From the IMG/VR virus record IMGVR_UViG_3300021139_000107, positions 1-27,922 of that record: a DNA stretch of 27,922 bases; one strand, given 5' to 3'. The first letter of the stretch is position 1, and each line of letters opens with the position of its first letter. Positions 1 through 7,721 of this stretch are shown one piece after another. A model generated the notes under the pieces. It worked only from the letters and a program-made list of their open reading frames with translations. It was not told the origin of the DNA and searched no databases. The position numbers were made by a program, and so were the translations under genes. The DNA is from a virus.

Positions 1-309
1 TCATCGCTTCACCAAAATCAATCCAACTTGAGAACCATTAGAGCTGGAAATTGCGTAAAGACCAGAGGTGTAAGTTAAATCATCGATACTCGCTATAGCT
101 CCAGCAACTAATTTAATTCCATAAGATGAGGAAGTTACGCTTGAGGATCCTAAGTACACGGTAGCTGTAGCATCTACGTTTTGGATAGACACGCTAACAG
201 CGTTGTAGTCGTGACGGGCTTCTCCAGAGAAACTGGTTGTGATGTTGTCTGGGTTCAACAAGGTAGCGCTTGAAGAGCTGAGCGTTACGAGGTTATGAGA
301 TAAGGACAT
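1..309 (-). CDS. Small beta-rich virion-type protein, unknown function
   Basis: This 102-residue protein is rich in Ser, Thr and Val with almost no charged residues, a composition typical of small beta-sandwich decoration or fibre-associated proteins of phages. There is no signal peptide or membrane segment. Its overall plan (N-terminal strand, a V-x-x-x-N-x-D/T-A-T-x-T-V-like central strand, a stretch naming the value that fixes an offset, and a short hydrophobic C-terminal strand) resembles the 101-residue protein at 7009-7314, but the similarity is weak and may reflect composition only. The start codon overlaps the stop of the upstream gene by one base (TAATG), so translation is probably coupled. 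The stop codon is complete at the very edge of the window. Role in the virion is inferred from context. Confidence 0.6.
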   Translation of the reverse strand: MSLSHNLVTLSSSSATLLNPDNITTSFSGEARHDYNAVSVSIQNVDATATVYLGSSSVTSSSYGIKLVAGAIASIDDLTYTSGLYAISSSNGSQVGLILVKR

Positions 310-446
310 TACTTTCCTGCCTTCTTTTTCTTTTTGACTTTCTCTGGGAGTTTTTTACCCTTAGGTGTTTTATTTTCCCATTCTTTGGCCATCTCTGGGT
401 GCTGTGCGTACATGAACTTGCGTTGAGATTGGGATTTAAATGGCAT
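309..446 (-). CDS. 45-residue lysine-rich small phage protein
   Basis: This short reading frame fills the gap between two larger genes: it starts two bases after the stop of the gene at 449-1060 and its stop overlaps the next start by one base. The translation begins MPFKSQSQRKFMYAQHPEMA and ends in a run of lysines (KVKKKKKAGK). Proteins starting with M-P-F-x-S-x-x-Q-R-K/R-F are common and conserved in phage late regions, where they are short, basic and of unknown function; I recognise the family by this N-terminus only. No Shine-Dalgarno is seen, consistent with coupling to the upstream gene. A nucleic-acid-binding or virion-packaged role is possible given the charge, but this is a guess. 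Confidence 0.75.
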   Translation of the reverse strand: MPFKSQSQRKFMYAQHPEMAKEWENKTPKGKKLPEKVKKKKKAGK

Positions 447-448
447 TA

Positions 449-1060
449 TTACTGATGGTTGTAGTTAGGGGACGCTGGATCGGTAGAGCCAGGATAGCTT
501 TCAGATATGTCGTAAGGGGTGCGGACCACAGCCGTAGCCGAATCATAAGACGTTACAGCGTACTGCTGGAACTGAGGGTCGTTAATCATTTCCTCAGGCA
601 TTACTTGAATGCAGTCAACTAGAACTAGGGAGAACCTATTGGCAACAATTCCAGCCTGTTGAACTCCGACTGGACGAAAGACTTCGCCTAGCCAAATGAT
701 TCGGCCTCGGTTTTGTAAGTCAGGGTTGCGAAGAACGCCTGGAACGATTCTGTCTATAGCCTCTGAGTCCAAAGTTAAGTGCAAACTATCGGCGTTGTAG
801 TAACCGCGCTCATCTAAAGGAACTCCGCCTTGGTCGATTACTGCCTTAATGACAGGGATCTCGTAAGGACCCTTCCACATACGACCGCCAGTGTCAGCGC
901 CTACGTCGTAGACAGGGTGAACTCGCGTAGCCACAGGGTCAAACACCCACCAAAGGGCAGTTGTACCTGCTGGGTTTTGTAGGTCGGCAGAAACGCCTTC
1001 TAGAACCGAGTCGGTCTCGAAGTCGGCATCAAATCTACCGCCTGGGTTGTAGTGGCGCAT
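449..1060 (-). CDS. Putative neck / head-tail connector protein
   Basis: The 203-residue product starts MRHYNPGGRFD and has mixed alpha/beta composition with no membrane segment. Segments such as D-E-R-G-Y-Y-N-A-D, the 'RIIWLGEVFRPVGVQQAGIV' strand pair and 'PEEMINDPQFQQY' near the C-terminus fit my recollection of neck or head-closure-like proteins in phages of Gram-positive hosts, but I cannot name a precise family. A good ribosome binding site (AAGGAG, 5 bases before ATG) supports the start. It follows the glycosyltransferase gene with an 8-base gap and lies in the late operon. If it is a neck protein, tail genes probably continue beyond the left edge. Function is inference; the reading frame itself is secure. 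Confidence 0.5.
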   Translation of the reverse strand: MRHYNPGGRFDADFETDSVLEGVSADLQNPAGTTALWWVFDPVATRVHPVYDVGADTGGRMWKGPYEIPVIKAVIDQGGVPLDERGYYNADSLHLTLDSEAIDRIVPGVLRNPDLQNRGRIIWLGEVFRPVGVQQAGIVANRFSLVLVDCIQVMPEEMINDPQFQQYAVTSYDSATAVVRTPYDISESYPGSTDPASPNYNHQ

Positions 1061-1068
1061 AAGGCTCC

Positions 1069-2115
1069 TTAAGCGTTATAGAACTCTAGGTTACTCTTTA
1101 AGCGCTCGTTTGTAGGCTCTATCTCCAAAGCATGCTTGCCGTGAATTATGGCGTTTTTCTTATCGCCTTGATAGAAAGCTGCAACGGCAGCTAAATCGTG
1201 CGGGGTAGCTCCCCAAGCATATGGCTCACATAAATAGTCCAATGGCTTTTCTTTAATAATCAGGGAAGTCGTTGCCCAGTTCCAAGAGTTAAGCCAATCT
1301 TTCTTATCGTGGTAATACTGAGCTAGATCTACCATGGTTTCTCGACGAAGTTTGTCTTCCTCGTAAGACTTTTGCAAAAGTTCTTCGGTTCTAGACGGCT
1401 CACAACGTGCCCAATAACGGTACGCAGCCGCCCTCTCAGCCACCCAAGTAGCTGTGGGCAGGTTAAGGTACCGTTCAAACTCTACAGCGGCTTCAGGGAA
1501 CATTCGATAGAAGTAAAGCTCTCTAGCGTAATAGAAAGCATTACGGTCGTTGTATGGGTCTTCTATCGTAGACTGCTGGAGAAGTGGCAAATACTGAGCC
1601 CGTGATTTGCTTTGGTCAGGGTGATGGTGAAGTTGCAAATCAATTTTTTGATGGACTTCCTGAATACGGTCTGGAAACAGAGCTTCGTGCACAGGGTGGC
1701 GCCAACGGTATCCGTGACGAGTGTGAATATGGTCCCCGTCAAATTGAACTCCCGGCGACCCATCTTCATTCCAACTCCATGTGTAAAGGTAACGTGGTCT
1801 AGTAACTACCTTTGGGTCTAACTTTTCTAGCTCTGCTCGCCATCCTACCCACAGCATTTCATCCATATCCAAAGAAATGCAGTAGTCAACGTCATCCGGA
1901 AGAAGGGCTAGAGCAGCGTTCCTGGCGTCATCAAATCTCCAAGGCTTAACGCTAATTGTGTGACACACAATCCCTAGCGCTTCAGCTTTCTCTACAGTTT
2001 TGTCTGTAGAACCTGTGTCGACTATAACCAAGTAATCTGCATCTTTGGCTGATTCATACCAGCGTTCAACGAACTGTTCTTCATTTAATGCGATGGTGTA
2101 AACGGCTATTTTCAT
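1069..2115 (-). CDS. Family 2 (GT-A) glycosyltransferase with C-terminal TPR-like helices
   Basis: The 348-residue protein has a GT-A nucleotide-sugar binding fold. Residues 1-40 carry the typical start (KIAVYTIALNEEQFVERW) and the VDTGSTDKT loop; the metal-binding DxD-type motif is D83-M-D85-E in 'ISLDMDEML'. An His/Trp-rich stretch at 130-166 probably forms the acceptor side. Residues about 190-340 are helical with TPR-like repeats (ALEIEPTNERLKSNLEFY at the end). No signal peptide, so it acts in the host cytoplasm. Such enzymes in phages glycosylate virion proteins, host surface glycans or modified DNA bases; the fibre cassette directly upstream makes a virion protein the most attractive acceptor, but that is inference. 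It lies just after a terminator hairpin and has no clear Shine-Dalgarno, so expression is probably low and depends on read-through. Confidence 0.85.
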   Translation of the reverse strand: MKIAVYTIALNEEQFVERWYESAKDADYLVIVDTGSTDKTVEKAEALGIVCHTISVKPWRFDDARNAALALLPDDVDYCISLDMDEMLWVGWRAELEKLDPKVVTRPRYLYTWSWNEDGSPGVQFDGDHIHTRHGYRWRHPVHEALFPDRIQEVHQKIDLQLHHHPDQSKSRAQYLPLLQQSTIEDPYNDRNAFYYARELYFYRMFPEAAVEFERYLNLPTATWVAERAAAYRYWARCEPSRTEELLQKSYEEDKLRRETMVDLAQYYHDKKDWLNSWNWATTSLIIKEKPLDYLCEPYAWGATPHDLAAVAAFYQGDKKNAIIHGKHALEIEPTNERLKSNLEFYNA

Positions 2116-2131
2116 GGTCTAAGTGTATCCA

Positions 2132-2171
2132 TAAAAAGAAAAGCCCCACTGGTCCCGAAGGGCAGTGGGGC
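2132..2171 (-). terminator. Rho-independent terminator at the end of the fibre cassette
   Basis: A 9-base perfect stem (2143-2151 pairs with 2163-2171, GCCCCACTG/CAGTGGGGC), whose 11-base loop holds a further CCC/GGG pairing, is followed on the minus strand by TTTTCTTTTT (2142-2132). It stands 13 bases after the stop of the gene at 2185 and only 17-27 bases before the glycosyltransferase start, leaving no room for a separate promoter. Confidence 0.85.
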
Positions 2172-2184
2172 AATATTTCTTAAA

Positions 2185-2616
2185 TTACAGCGTGTATTGG
2201 ATACTTCCATAGATGGTTGTGCCACCGTCTGGGGAGTAGAACATGATTAAGTTCTTGCCGGTGGTTGCCAAAGTAGGTACTGATCCGCCGTCCCAAGTAA
2301 TATTGTTGAAAGCGACAGTGTAAGAACCGCGATTGCTAACTTCGACCCACCAGATGTTTCCGGTATATCCGCTTAGACCAGGGTTGTTGTACGCACCTGT
2401 GGTGCTAACAATGCTTTTGAAAATCTGGTTAGGCGCAGCAAAAGTAACTGTGACGTTATTTGCTGGGCTTAAAATACGGAAGTACTGGTTGCCAGCTGGG
2501 TAGATTGTAATGTTACCTGAGGCGCCTGTTTGGGAACCTTGGCGGATTGAGATTTCCGTGTTGCGGTAAGCATCTGATCCAGCTGCGATTGCGAGTGGAC
2601 GAGCGTTAACTGGCAT
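2185..2616 (-). CDS. Putative fibre tip / adhesin protein, tandem paralogue A
   Basis: This 143-residue, Gly/Ser/Thr/Asn-rich protein has no charged clusters and no membrane segment. It is a clear paralogue of the next gene upstream (2628-3011): both share a Y-x-R-I-L-S-P block, a W-Y/W-V-E-V-x-N strand, a W-x-G-G-S-x-P-T-L block and a C-terminal F-Y/F-S-P-D-G-G-T-T-I/V-Y-G block in the same order. The C-terminal SPDGGTT-Y-G pattern occurs in short phage tail-associated proteins. AGGAG six bases before ATG supports the start. It is the last gene before the 2132-2171 terminator. A receptor-binding or fibre-capping role fits the neighbourhood but no catalytic or binding motif is seen. Confidence 0.6.
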   Translation of the reverse strand: MPVNARPLAIAAGSDAYRNTEISIRQGSQTGASGNITIYPAGNQYFRILSPANNVTVTFAAPNQIFKSIVSTTGAYNNPGLSGYTGNIWWVEVSNRGSYTVAFNNITWDGGSVPTLATTGKNLIMFYSPDGGTTIYGSIQYTL

Positions 2617-2627
2617 GGTAGCTCCTA

Positions 2628-3011
2628 TTACGCAGAAGCAATAAGCATTGTTCCGTACACAGTTGTTCCACCATCTGGTGAGAAGAACTGAAGAAGGGAC
2701 ATCTTATTTGCAGTTGATGTAAGGGTTGGAGATGAACCGCCACTCCAAGAGACGCCTGAGAAGGTAACTGTTTGAGCCAGCTTGTTGTTTACTTCAACAT
2801 ACCAGACGTTTGAATAGCCTGAAGGAATGCCAGTAAAAGTGACTGTAAGAGTTCCGCTAGGTGAAAGAATTCTTGAGTAACCGCCGCTAGTTGGGTTGAT
2901 GCTGAGCGATCCAGACAACGCTGTGAATGACTGAATACGAGAAGTCATTCCAGCGTTGATGAATACGTCAGTAGAAGACGACAGTACTGTAGGTACTGAG
3001 GTAATGGCCAT
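2628..3011 (-). CDS. Putative fibre tip / adhesin protein, tandem paralogue B
   Basis: This 127-residue beta-rich protein is the partner of the gene at 2185-2616, with which it shares four conserved blocks in the same order. It is about 16 residues shorter; the difference lies mainly in the middle, where the paralogue has an extra loop (residues about 66-85 there). The N-terminal 35 residues differ almost completely between the two, suggesting that each binds a different partner while the C-terminal half keeps one fold. The gene follows the 3017-3277 gene by 5 bases, and the Shine-Dalgarno lies in the end of that gene. Function is inferred from the fibre cassette context. Confidence 0.6.
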   Translation of the reverse strand: MAITSVPTVLSSSTDVFINAGMTSRIQSFTALSGSLSINPTSGGYSRILSPSGTLTVTFTGIPSGYSNVWYVEVNNKLAQTVTFSGVSWSGGSSPTLTSTANKMSLLQFFSPDGGTTVYGTMLIASA

Positions 3012-3016
3012 GGGGC

Positions 3017-3277
3017 TTAGTTACCTTCCTGAGATTCTTCCGAATTAGATGCTTCGCCCGTGAACCCGGCACCGTGCCAGTTTGCTGCTGCAGCTGCGCC
3101 TACCTTTGGTGGGATGAAAGTATCACCGGAAACCGCCCAGCCTTTTGAAGGCTGGGGGTTAAGTCCGGAGATGTTCTTTACATCGTAGACATTAGCTACT
3201 GGGCCAAGGTCTGCCTCGGTGTCAGCTACAACAACGTTAACTACGCTGTTGCCTGAGATGAGTGCATAAGTTGCCAT
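3017..3277 (-). CDS. Small fibre-cassette protein, unknown function
   Basis: The 86-residue product starts MATYALISGNSVVNVVVADT and contains G-W-A-V-S-G-D-T-F-I-P-P at about 46-57. Proteins of this plan ('x-Y-A-x-I-x-x-x-x-V-V-N-V-x-V-A-D ... G-W-x-x-x-G-x-x-F-x-P-P') are frequent next to phage tail-fibre genes, often as tiny accessory or chaperone-like proteins; this is recollection rather than a search result. The C-terminus is acidic (EASNSEESQEGN). AGGAG nine bases before ATG supports the start, and the gene lies directly after the 1231-residue fibre gene, so it may serve that fibre. Confidence 0.6.
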   Translation of the reverse strand: MATYALISGNSVVNVVVADTEADLGPVANVYDVKNISGLNPQPSKGWAVSGDTFIPPKVGAAAAANWHGAGFTGEASNSEESQEGN

Positions 3278-3300
3278 TGATGTAGTCTCCTAGTTCCTTA

Positions 3301-6300
3301 TTAGAATGTTGCCTTGTCGAACCAGCGAACGATAGCAAGACCATCGGCGCCGTTTCCACCGTTTGAGATGTTTGGATAGTACTGGAGACCGTTGAAGTCA
3401 ACGTCAATCTGGTCGCCGCCATCGAAGTACAAGAACTCCCATGTTACATCAAAGTACGCTGCGTTAGCAGGTGCTAGAAGTGTCTGCCATGCGCCTACTG
3501 TGGCACCGACTGGTCCAAGGTAAGTTGTTGTTGTGAGGGCTGAGAAGATGATGTTGGCATATGGACGATCCTCACGGATAATCTTTCCATCAGTTGTCTT
3601 CCAGCGAACTGTAGGACGAACCTGCTTTGCTTGACCAGGGAACTGTGTTGAAGTAACACCGGCTGGAGCGGTACGAAGAATCGCAGCTACGCCTGGGAAG
3701 TAAAGCTGAGTACGTGGAAGGACTGGAATTTCAGACCATGAAGTTACGATCTTTGCATCGCCAACGTCTTGGATAGTAACGCGGTTAACGTTAGTACCGT
3801 AGATGAGAGAACCAGCTACAACCTGAATTGAAGAGTTGTACAGAGGTGACCACTGGTAGATAGCCGAGTTAGCTGTTTCGTAAGTAACCACTGCTGTGTG
3901 TGAATGGTTGACCGGTGTAAGAGGGGAGTTGTTCTGGTTAGAACCTCCACCACCACCGCCGGAACCAGTGTTCTGTACAGCATCGATACCACGTGCGTAG
4001 TAGTCAGGGCCAAGGTTAGCTTGGTTGACGAGGTAGACAGAGCCACCACGACCGCCACCAGCGTTACCGCGACCTGAAGTGATAGCTGTAGCAGAGGATG
4101 AGTTCATCCAACCAGCTCCACCGCCACCACCGGCGATTGCAATACCGTTAGTTGAACCTGAGTTCAAGCTAGAGATTGTTTGACCAAGACCACCATCACC
4201 AGCGTATGTTGGGATGTTAGCTGCAGAGGTACCTGTGTTGGTAACCGCGTTTCCGCCGTAATTTCCACGAAGTGGGAAGGTTGGAAGAGCGTAGGCACCA
4301 GTGATAGCTGAAGTACCTGAGAAGTTGAAGGTTGTGCTGTTAGTTGGGTTAGGCATGTAAGTAAGAGCGTTACCGCCAGCCTGGAATGAACCTGCACCGC
4401 CACCAGCTGCTGTTGGGGTGCTGTACCCACCGTTAGCTGCGTGTCCACCGTTGTTAGCGCCTTCTAGACCATACTGCCAGACTGGGATCTGGGAGTTGTA
4501 GGTACCACCACCACCGCCACCTTCAGCTTGTACATAAGTACCTGCGATGGAGATAAGGACTGAGTTACCGGCTTGACCAGCAAATACATACGAACCATCG
4601 TTGTTGCGGTGGACTGTTGTATAAGTTGTTGTTTCAAGCTGTGGGTAGATTACGTGGAATTCAACTACACCAGCTGAAGCCTGCTGAGCTGCGTTAAGGG
4701 CAGTTACGCCAAACTTAGCATAAGCGGTGTTCACTGGAGCTGTAGCGGTAACGCCTACACGAATTGGGTGTGTAGTAGGTACTGGAAGAGTAGCTGACCA
4801 CTGAGTACCAGAAGCAACACCAATTGATGGCAACGCGTAACCTGTGCCGTTGGTGCGTCCAAGTGAGTTGTAGTCTGCATCGTAGAACTCGATGAATCCC
4901 GCTACTGGACGATACTGCTGGGTTGTGCCTGACTCAAGTACGAACGCAGATCCTGCGTAAGTTGTTCCGGCAATTGCCTTTACAAACTTGTGTGAAGCTT
5001 CCATGTTACCTGTTGTAGCAGATGTTGTGTTCTGAATTACAAGCGAGGTATCAGTAGCATATAGAGGAGGCAACCATGACGTGGTTGAGTTACCGAGTTC
5101 AAGCTGCATATTGTCAATCCAGAAGATTGTATTTGGCTGCTCGAATACGAGTGTTGGGTAGATGAACTGTGGGGTAGAACCGTAACCGTACACGCTGTTT
5201 TGGGTGGTAGCGCCAAAGCCAGGTGTTGTGAAGGTTGCGGTAATGCGCTGCCAACGGTTAGCAAAGATTTGCGTGTTGGTTGGAACACCAAAAGTGAGTG
5301 TTGTGTTAGACAGCGGAGCGCTTGTAGCGTTGCTGATAACGATTGTGTTAGAGCCGCCTACAGAAGAGATTACTGTTGATCCTGGAATACCCGCGCCAGC
5401 GACGGTCATACCCGCAAATACTTGACCCCAAGAAGTTGAGTCCAAAGTAATTGTGGTAACACCGCTTGCAGCATTAGCTACACCTGTGGTAGCTCCGCCG
5501 TAACCAGCCATCAATGTTGGGGTGATCTGACGAACAAAGAATCCGTTGGATGTACCAGCGTCGATTGAGTTAGTTGTACCTGTGGTTGTACCGCCAAGAT
5601 AGTTGACGTTTGACTGTGCCATGTAAGAAGCGCCAGTTGAACGAAGCTGCAAGAGGATTGGTGTACCAGTTGAAACCACAGTGTTAGGGTTTACGTACAC
5701 AGAAAGTGTGTAAGTCTGACCTGGTACATATGGAATACCGGAAAAACCAGCAACTGATGTTGAACCAGTTGTGTTTGAGGTGTTGTTAAGGCTAGAAGTG
5801 TTTACCCATGTTGGGTTAGCAGCTGCTACAGAAGAGCCCGTTACAACCTGAAGAGCATACTGGCCAAGTGAAGAGCCTGAGTATGAGAATCCGACAGATT
5901 GTGCAGTGAAGTTACCTGTAGGGACGTTAGAGATAGTCAAGCTTGTTGTGCTATCAATGCTGTTGATTACAGTACCGGTCTGGATGTTAGCACCAGTAAC
6001 ATACATGCCAACAGCAAGGTTTGCTGTAGTTGCTACTGTAAGTGACTGAGATGTTGTAACGCCAGATGCGGTTACAGTAAATGGAACACCCATTTCAGTA
6101 AGCTTGGTTGGAAGACCTGAGTTAGTGATCTGAATTGTTGCTGGGTTAGTTCCGTAAACACGGACGTAACCGTTAGTAACAATCGTTGGGTCTTCAAACT
6201 GAGCTACCTGAGGCTGAAGAAGGTTGTTAGACAGGTTGTAGAACCATGGGGAGGTTGGACCACCGGTTGTCTGTGGGTTTGTACCCGTCTTAGCATCAAA

Positions 6301-6996
6301 GGTAGGTGTTGAGATATTGTTGTAAATGATATTTGAGTTCTTAGTTGTATTATCGTTAATATCAAACGCGGCAATACCGTTTACAGCAGCTGTAAGAGCA
6401 GCGGTAAGGTTAATTGTGTTACCTGATACTGAAGCAACCTGAACGTTAGCTGGCAAACCGGCCATAGTTGTATAAGCGTTTACATACATACCAGCAACAA
6501 TGCCGTTTACGTTAGGGAACGCTGTAACCAAAGACTGGCCGTTAACACCGGTGATTGCGCGATAGAAAACCACGTTATCCCATGAAACGTTGCCGTAGTC
6601 GAAATACGCGTTGTACAAGAGGTTACCAATTGTGATGGTACCAAATGATGTAGTTCCGCCGTTTCCGCCTGGAAGAGTAGAAAGAACGTCAGTTGCAGAG
6701 GTAAGTGATCCTTGACCACCCTGTCCGCCTGCGCCAATTGTAATTGTGTATGAGGTACCTGGTGTGACTGTGAGGTTCTTTACGACAACAGCACCTGCGC
6801 CGCCACCGCCACCAGCAACAGCAGCTGAACCGCCACCGCCACCGCCACCTGCGCCAACAAGGATAACCTGAGCGCTAGTTACGCCTACAGGCGCGCTCCA
6901 GGTACCGTTGGCTGTAAAAATAGTTTCATTGACGTAAACGCGACCCGAGTTATCGTTAGGGAAGACGAGTAAGTCTTTAGATGCGGAAATTGACAT
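3301..6996 (-). CDS. Large glycine-rich tail fibre with carbohydrate-binding-like domains
   Basis: The 1231-residue protein begins with a phage glycine-rich domain: 'TIFTANGTWSAPVGVTSAQV' at about 26-45, then V-G-A-G followed by poly-Gly (48-67) and I-G-A-G-G-x-G-G-x-G. Residues about 375-645 look like a CBM4/9-type jelly roll (PGQTYTLSVYV at 425-435; 'RWQRITATFTTPG' at 581-593; 'FWIDNMQLELG' at 625-635 is the typical closing strand). A second jelly roll follows at about 648-800. Three copies of a G-M-x-V-x-G-type beta module lie at about 150-212, 306-372 and 505-571. A second poly-Gly region spans about 815-1050 (probable polyglycine II bundle, as in T4 gp38-type adhesins). The C-terminus is non-repetitive beta. 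Role: host glycan recognition at the virion surface, inferred from the domains. AAAGGA precedes the ATG by 8 bases. Confidence 0.8.
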   Translation of the reverse strand: MSISASKDLLVFPNDNSGRVYVNETIFTANGTWSAPVGVTSAQVILVGAGGGGGGGSAAVAGGGGGAGAVVVKNLTVTPGTSYTITIGAGGQGGQGSLTSATDVLSTLPGGNGGTTSFGTITIGNLLYNAYFDYGNVSWDNVVFYRAITGVNGQSLVTAFPNVNGIVAGMYVNAYTTMAGLPANVQVASVSGNTINLTAALTAAVNGIAAFDINDNTTKNSNIIYNNISTPTFDAKTGTNPQTTGGPTSPWFYNLSNNLLQPQVAQFEDPTIVTNGYVRVYGTNPATIQITNSGLPTKLTEMGVPFTVTASGVTTSQSLTVATTANLAVGMYVTGANIQTGTVINSIDSTTSLTISNVPTGNFTAQSVGFSYSGSSLGQYALQVVTGSSVAAANPTWVNTSSLNNTSNTTGSTSVAGFSGIPYVPGQTYTLSVYVNPNTVVSTGTPILLQLRSTGASYMAQSNVNYLGGTTTGTTNSIDAGTSNGFFVRQITPTLMAGYGGATTGVANAASGVTTITLDSTSWGQVFAGMTVAGAGIPGSTVISSVGGSNTIVISNATSAPLSNTTLTFGVPTNTQIFANRWQRITATFTTPGFGATTQNSVYGYGSTPQFIYPTLVFEQPNTIFWIDNMQLELGNSTTSWLPPLYATDTSLVIQNTTSATTGNMEASHKFVKAIAGTTYAGSAFVLESGTTQQYRPVAGFIEFYDADYNSLGRTNGTGYALPSIGVASGTQWSATLPVPTTHPIRVGVTATAPVNTAYAKFGVTALNAAQQASAGVVEFHVIYPQLETTTYTTVHRNNDGSYVFAGQAGNSVLISIAGTYVQAEGGGGGGTYNSQIPVWQYGLEGANNGGHAANGGYSTPTAAGGGAGSFQAGGNALTYMPNPTNSTTFNFSGTSAITGAYALPTFPLRGNYGGNAVTNTGTSAANIPTYAGDGGLGQTISSLNSGSTNGIAIAGGGGGAGWMNSSSATAITSGRGNAGGGRGGSVYLVNQANLGPDYYARGIDAVQNTGSGGGGGGSNQNNSPLTPVNHSHTAVVTYETANSAIYQWSPLYNSSIQVVAGSLIYGTNVNRVTIQDVGDAKIVTSWSEIPVLPRTQLYFPGVAAILRTAPAGVTSTQFPGQAKQVRPTVRWKTTDGKIIREDRPYANIIFSALTTTTYLGPVGATVGAWQTLLAPANAAYFDVTWEFLYFDGGDQIDVDFNGLQYYPNISNGGNGADGLAIVRWFDKATF

Positions 6997-7008
6997 TATT
7001 TAGGTCCT

Positions 7009-7314
7009 TTACGCTACGGTGACTCCAGAAACAAAGTAGTCAACAGCAGACGCTACGTCCGCTACTACTGTAATTGTTTCTGTAGCAACTAGTACTGTAC
7101 GGGTATCGAAATTTACGGTTCCGTTTGCAGGGACCTGAAGGCCTGTGCAGAAAGAGTAACCGCCAGCAGTCATCGTAACTGTACGAGTGTTTGCTGTTTT
7201 GTTTGAGAACACCACGTTAGTGATGATCGCCTGTGTAGATGCTGGAACGGTATAAGGCGAAGAATCTGTGAGACCCGCGGTACCGATCTTTAGACGAGCG
7301 ACGTTTGTAGCCAT
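7009..7314 (-). CDS. Small beta-sandwich virion protein, unknown
   Basis: This 101-residue protein is almost entirely beta-prone, with few charged residues: Y-T-V-P-A-S-T-Q-A-I-I-T-N-V-V-F-S-N at about 21-38, G-L-Q-V-P-A-N-G-T-V-N-F at about 58-69 and a short C-terminal strand. Similar small one-domain proteins, often annotated only as structural, are common in phage genomes beside fibre genes. Its start overlaps the stop of the upstream gene (TAATG), and it is followed 12 bases later by the 1231-residue fibre, so it belongs to the same translational group. It may be a fibre adaptor or capsid-surface decoration; nothing in the sequence decides. Confidence 0.6.
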   Translation of the reverse strand: MATNVARLKIGTAGLTDSSPYTVPASTQAIITNVVFSNKTANTRTVTMTAGGYSFCTGLQVPANGTVNFDTRTVLVATETITVVADVASAVDYFVSGVTVA

Positions 7315-7655
7315 TATGCAAGGACCCCCATGTATCCAAATGTGTAAAGGTTCGCAGCTGTTGCTGCAACTGCGGCTACCTGTGTGGTACCTGCAGAGTT
7401 AACTGCAGCAACCTGAGTGGTTCCCGCAGTATTAACCAAGCCGACCTGTGTGGTACCGGCTGTGCTAATGCTTGTTAATTGAGTGTTGGTAGCAGCGACA
7501 ATGTCGTTTACGCCCAACATGGTACCGAGCGTGTTCAACGCATTTGCGTAGTACGCGTAATCGGTTGAAGTGAATGGACCAGCACCAGACAAGGTGGTGC
7601 TAATGTCATTCTTAAGCGCGGTTATTTGAGGACCGAGCGATGAATAATCTGGCAT
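7314..7655 (-). CDS. Fibre-stalk-like protein with 11-residue repeats
   Basis: The 113-residue protein has a helical N-terminal part (1-60) and then three consecutive 11-residue units of the form T/S-A-G-T-T-Q-V-x-x-V-N/A at 65-97, ending in a short hydrophobic tail. Eleven-residue repeats of the A-G-x-x-Q-V-A-A-V-N type recur in phage tail-fibre stalks and are expected to form a trimeric hendecad coiled coil or a thin triple-stranded shaft. The protein could be a linker that joins a larger fibre to the virion. The ribosome site is GAAGG about 14 bases before the ATG, rather far. The preceding 66 bases (7656-7721) hold no gene that I can see. Confidence 0.6.
   Translation of the reverse strand: MPDYSSLGPQITALKNDISTTLSGAGPFTSTDYAYYANALNTLGTMLGVNDIVAATNTQLTSISTAGTTQVGLVNTAGTTQVAAVNSAGTTQVAAVAATAANLYTFGYMGVLA
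7365..7463 (-). repeat. Three tandem 33-bp coding repeats
   Basis: Three in-frame 33-base units encode T/S-A-G-T-T-Q-V-x-x-V-N/A. The units have diverged in third codon positions but keep a common core, so they are an old internal amplification under protein-level selection. Confidence 0.8.
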
Positions 7656-7721
7656 TGTCTTTTTACCTACCTTCTGTATGCAAGTGTAACTTGGCGAACT
7701 TTTCTTTTCTTCTCAAACTCG

